DNA from: CAYSRJ01 sp964525675
GTDB lineage: Bacteria > Spirochaetota > B62-G9 > DRHN01
DNA: 13,301 nucleotides
Direction of reading: 5' to 3'
Assembly: GCA_964525675.1 (NCBI GenBank)
Contig: CAZGJW010000074.1
Span: forward strand, 1-13,301
A program made the translations under genes and the position numbers. Every line of letters begins with the position of its first letter. The first letter of the stretch is position 1. This document shows, piece by piece, positions 12,230 through 13,301 of the stretch. The notes beneath the pieces were generated by a model. That model saw only the letters and a list, made by a program, of their open reading frames with translations. It had not been told where the DNA came from and did no database searches.

Positions 12230-13301
12230 ATGACGGATGATGTTCTGCTTGAGATGACCGGTGTCGTCAAGACTTTTCCCGGGGTTGTGGCGGTCGACAA
12301 CGTGGACTTTGATGTAAAGCAGGGAGAGGTGCATGCGCTGGTTGGAGAAAACGGGGCCGGGAAGAGCACGCTTATAAAAATTCTCGGCGGTGTGTATGAA
12401 CTGGAAACCGGAACGATTTATTTTGATGGCGAACAGGTCCTCTTTACTTCGACACATCAATCTCAGACAAGAGGGATCTCGGTTATCTATCAGGAGTTCA
12501 ACCTCATACCGGATCTCTCTGTGGCTGAGAATATTTTTGTCGGTAGAGAGCCGAAAAGAATCGGCGGGAGGTTTATCAATTGGAAAAAGCTTAATGCCGA
12601 TGCCGCCGCTGTACTCGAAAGGCTTGACGTTGGGATAGATCCGAAAAAATATGTGAGCGATATAAACGTTGCGGAACGTCAGATGGTTGAAATAGCCAAA
12701 GCACTCTCGTTCGAGTCGAAGCTCATAATCATGGATGAGCCCACTGCAACACTGACGGAAAAAGAGGTAAAAAAACTCTTCGAAATAATAAACGCTCTGC
12801 GCCGCGACGGCGTTTCTATTATCTACATCTCGCATCGGTTGGAGGAGGCGTTTGAGCTTGCCGACAGGATAACGGTATTACGGGATGGCAGGAAAATCGG
12901 AACAAAAATCTGTTCAGAAACGAATGACAGCGAAATTATCGAGATGATGGTCGGAAAGGTGGTAAAGGGATATTTCGGCGGTATGCGGGAAAAGACAGAT
13001 GAAAATGAACTGGTGATGGATGTGAAAAACTTTTCCATTGCCGATTACGTCGATGATGTGAGCTTCAAGCTGTACAGGGGAGAAATTCTCGGCTTCGCCG
13101 GAATACTCGGCTCGGGGGTGCACAATCTGCTGCGTTCGCTCTACGGCGCTGAACCGAAAAAAAGCGGAGAGATTTTATTCGAAGGCAGGCCGGTGCGCAT
13201 TGATTCGGTGCGCGACGCAATCAAACTGGGTTTCGGATATGTAACTGAAGACCGAAAAAACGCCGGAGTCCTGCCGGATATGTCGGTTCTCCATAATGTC
13301 A
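12230..13301 (+). CDS. Sugar ABC transporter ATP-binding protein, RbsA/MglA type (3' end outside window)
   Basis: The first 357 codons of a twin-cassette ATPase, usually about 500 aa, which powers ribose/galactose/xylose-type importers. Domain 1 shows Walker A GENGAGKST (39-47), Q-loop YQEFN (86-90), a signature region NVAERQMVEIAKAL (where this family has LSVAxxQMVEIAKAL), Walker B LIIMDEPT and the H-loop ISHRLEEAFELADRITVLRDGR. The second cassette starts near residue 260; GILGSG replaces a normal Walker A, as is usual for the second half of RbsA-type proteins, and GYVTEDRKNAGVLPDMSV is the family-typical stretch before the cut. AAGGG (12218-12222) lies 7 nt before the ATG. The permease and binding-protein genes should follow. 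Divergence from rpiR suggests shared control. Confidence 0.92.
   Translation, partial: MTDDVLLEMTGVVKTFPGVVAVDNVDFDVKQGEVHALVGENGAGKSTLIKILGGVYELETGTIYFDGEQVLFTSTHQSQTRGISVIYQEFNLIPDLSVAENIFVGREPKRIGGRFINWKKLNADAAAVLERLDVGIDPKKYVSDINVAERQMVEIAKALSFESKLIIMDEPTATLTEKEVKKLFEIINALRRDGVSIIYISHRLEEAFELADRITVLRDGRKIGTKICSETNDSEIIEMMVGKVVKGYFGGMREKTDENELVMDVKNFSIADYVDDVSFKLYRGEILGFAGILGSGVHNLLRSLYGAEPKKSGEILFEGRPVRIDSVRDAIKLGFGYVTEDRKNAGVLPDMSVLHNV

Noticed and set aside
12224..12835. Long open frame of 203 codons on the minus strand
   Set aside because: It is antisense to the clear ATPase gene, whose Walker and signature motifs fix the real frame; the antisense product shows no family pattern.

Overview
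The window is ordinary bacterial coding sequence: short gaps, Shine-Dalgarno sites, operons and sigma70-like promoters. Gene content (several sugar-type ABC transporters, a RpiR-family regulator, a sugar kinase, an acetoin/2-oxoacid dehydrogenase E1 pair) suggests a carbohydrate-using, probably fermentative heterotroph. Nothing seen fixes the phylum. A spirochaete-, Firmicutes- or deltaproteobacteria-like organism would all fit, and this is only a guess.

Left part, plus strand (1-3526): the last codons of an upstream gene, probably the sugar-binding protein. Then comes a 183-nt spacer rich in hairpins, two MalF/MalG-type permeases, and a class III PLP aminotransferase about 70 nt downstream. 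No ATPase gene accompanies these permeases. A convergent PfkB-family sugar kinase (minus, 3638-4633) follows. A small flavodoxin-like protein (plus, 4803-5213) diverges from the kinase gene across a spacer with overlapping inverted repeats. It converges on an AI-2E-family membrane protein (minus, 5223-6257).

Central part, minus strand (11879 down to 6356): an apparent operon reading RpiR regulator, cyclase-family metal hydrolase, E1 alpha, E1 beta, HAD phosphatase, lipoyl-domain protein, lipoate-protein ligase. Most junctions are tight or overlapping; the widest gaps are about 98 nt (before the cyclase) and about 123 nt (before the HAD gene). The striking point is the fifth and sixth steps. 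The E2-type protein has a lipoyl domain and an E3/E1-binding domain but no acyltransferase core, and the next reading frame overlaps it and encodes the enzyme that could lipoylate it. E3 is not in the window. A short tandem repeat resembling dispersed REP elements lies at the 3' end of the operon and supplies the stop codon of the ligase gene.

Right part: a 350-nt AT-rich divergent control region (11880-12229) separates rpiR from the ATPase gene of a second sugar transporter (RbsA/MglA type, plus, 12230 to beyond the window). It holds a near-consensus promoter for rpiR overlapped by symmetrical sites resembling known RpiR-family (HexR) operators, a second similar site, and two good promoters reading toward the transporter. 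The simplest model, which is inference, is that the RpiR protein senses a phosphorylated sugar-like ligand. It would then control its own catabolic operon and the divergent uptake system. The imported compound would be processed by the hydrolase and cleaved by the E1 enzyme onto the small lipoyl carrier.
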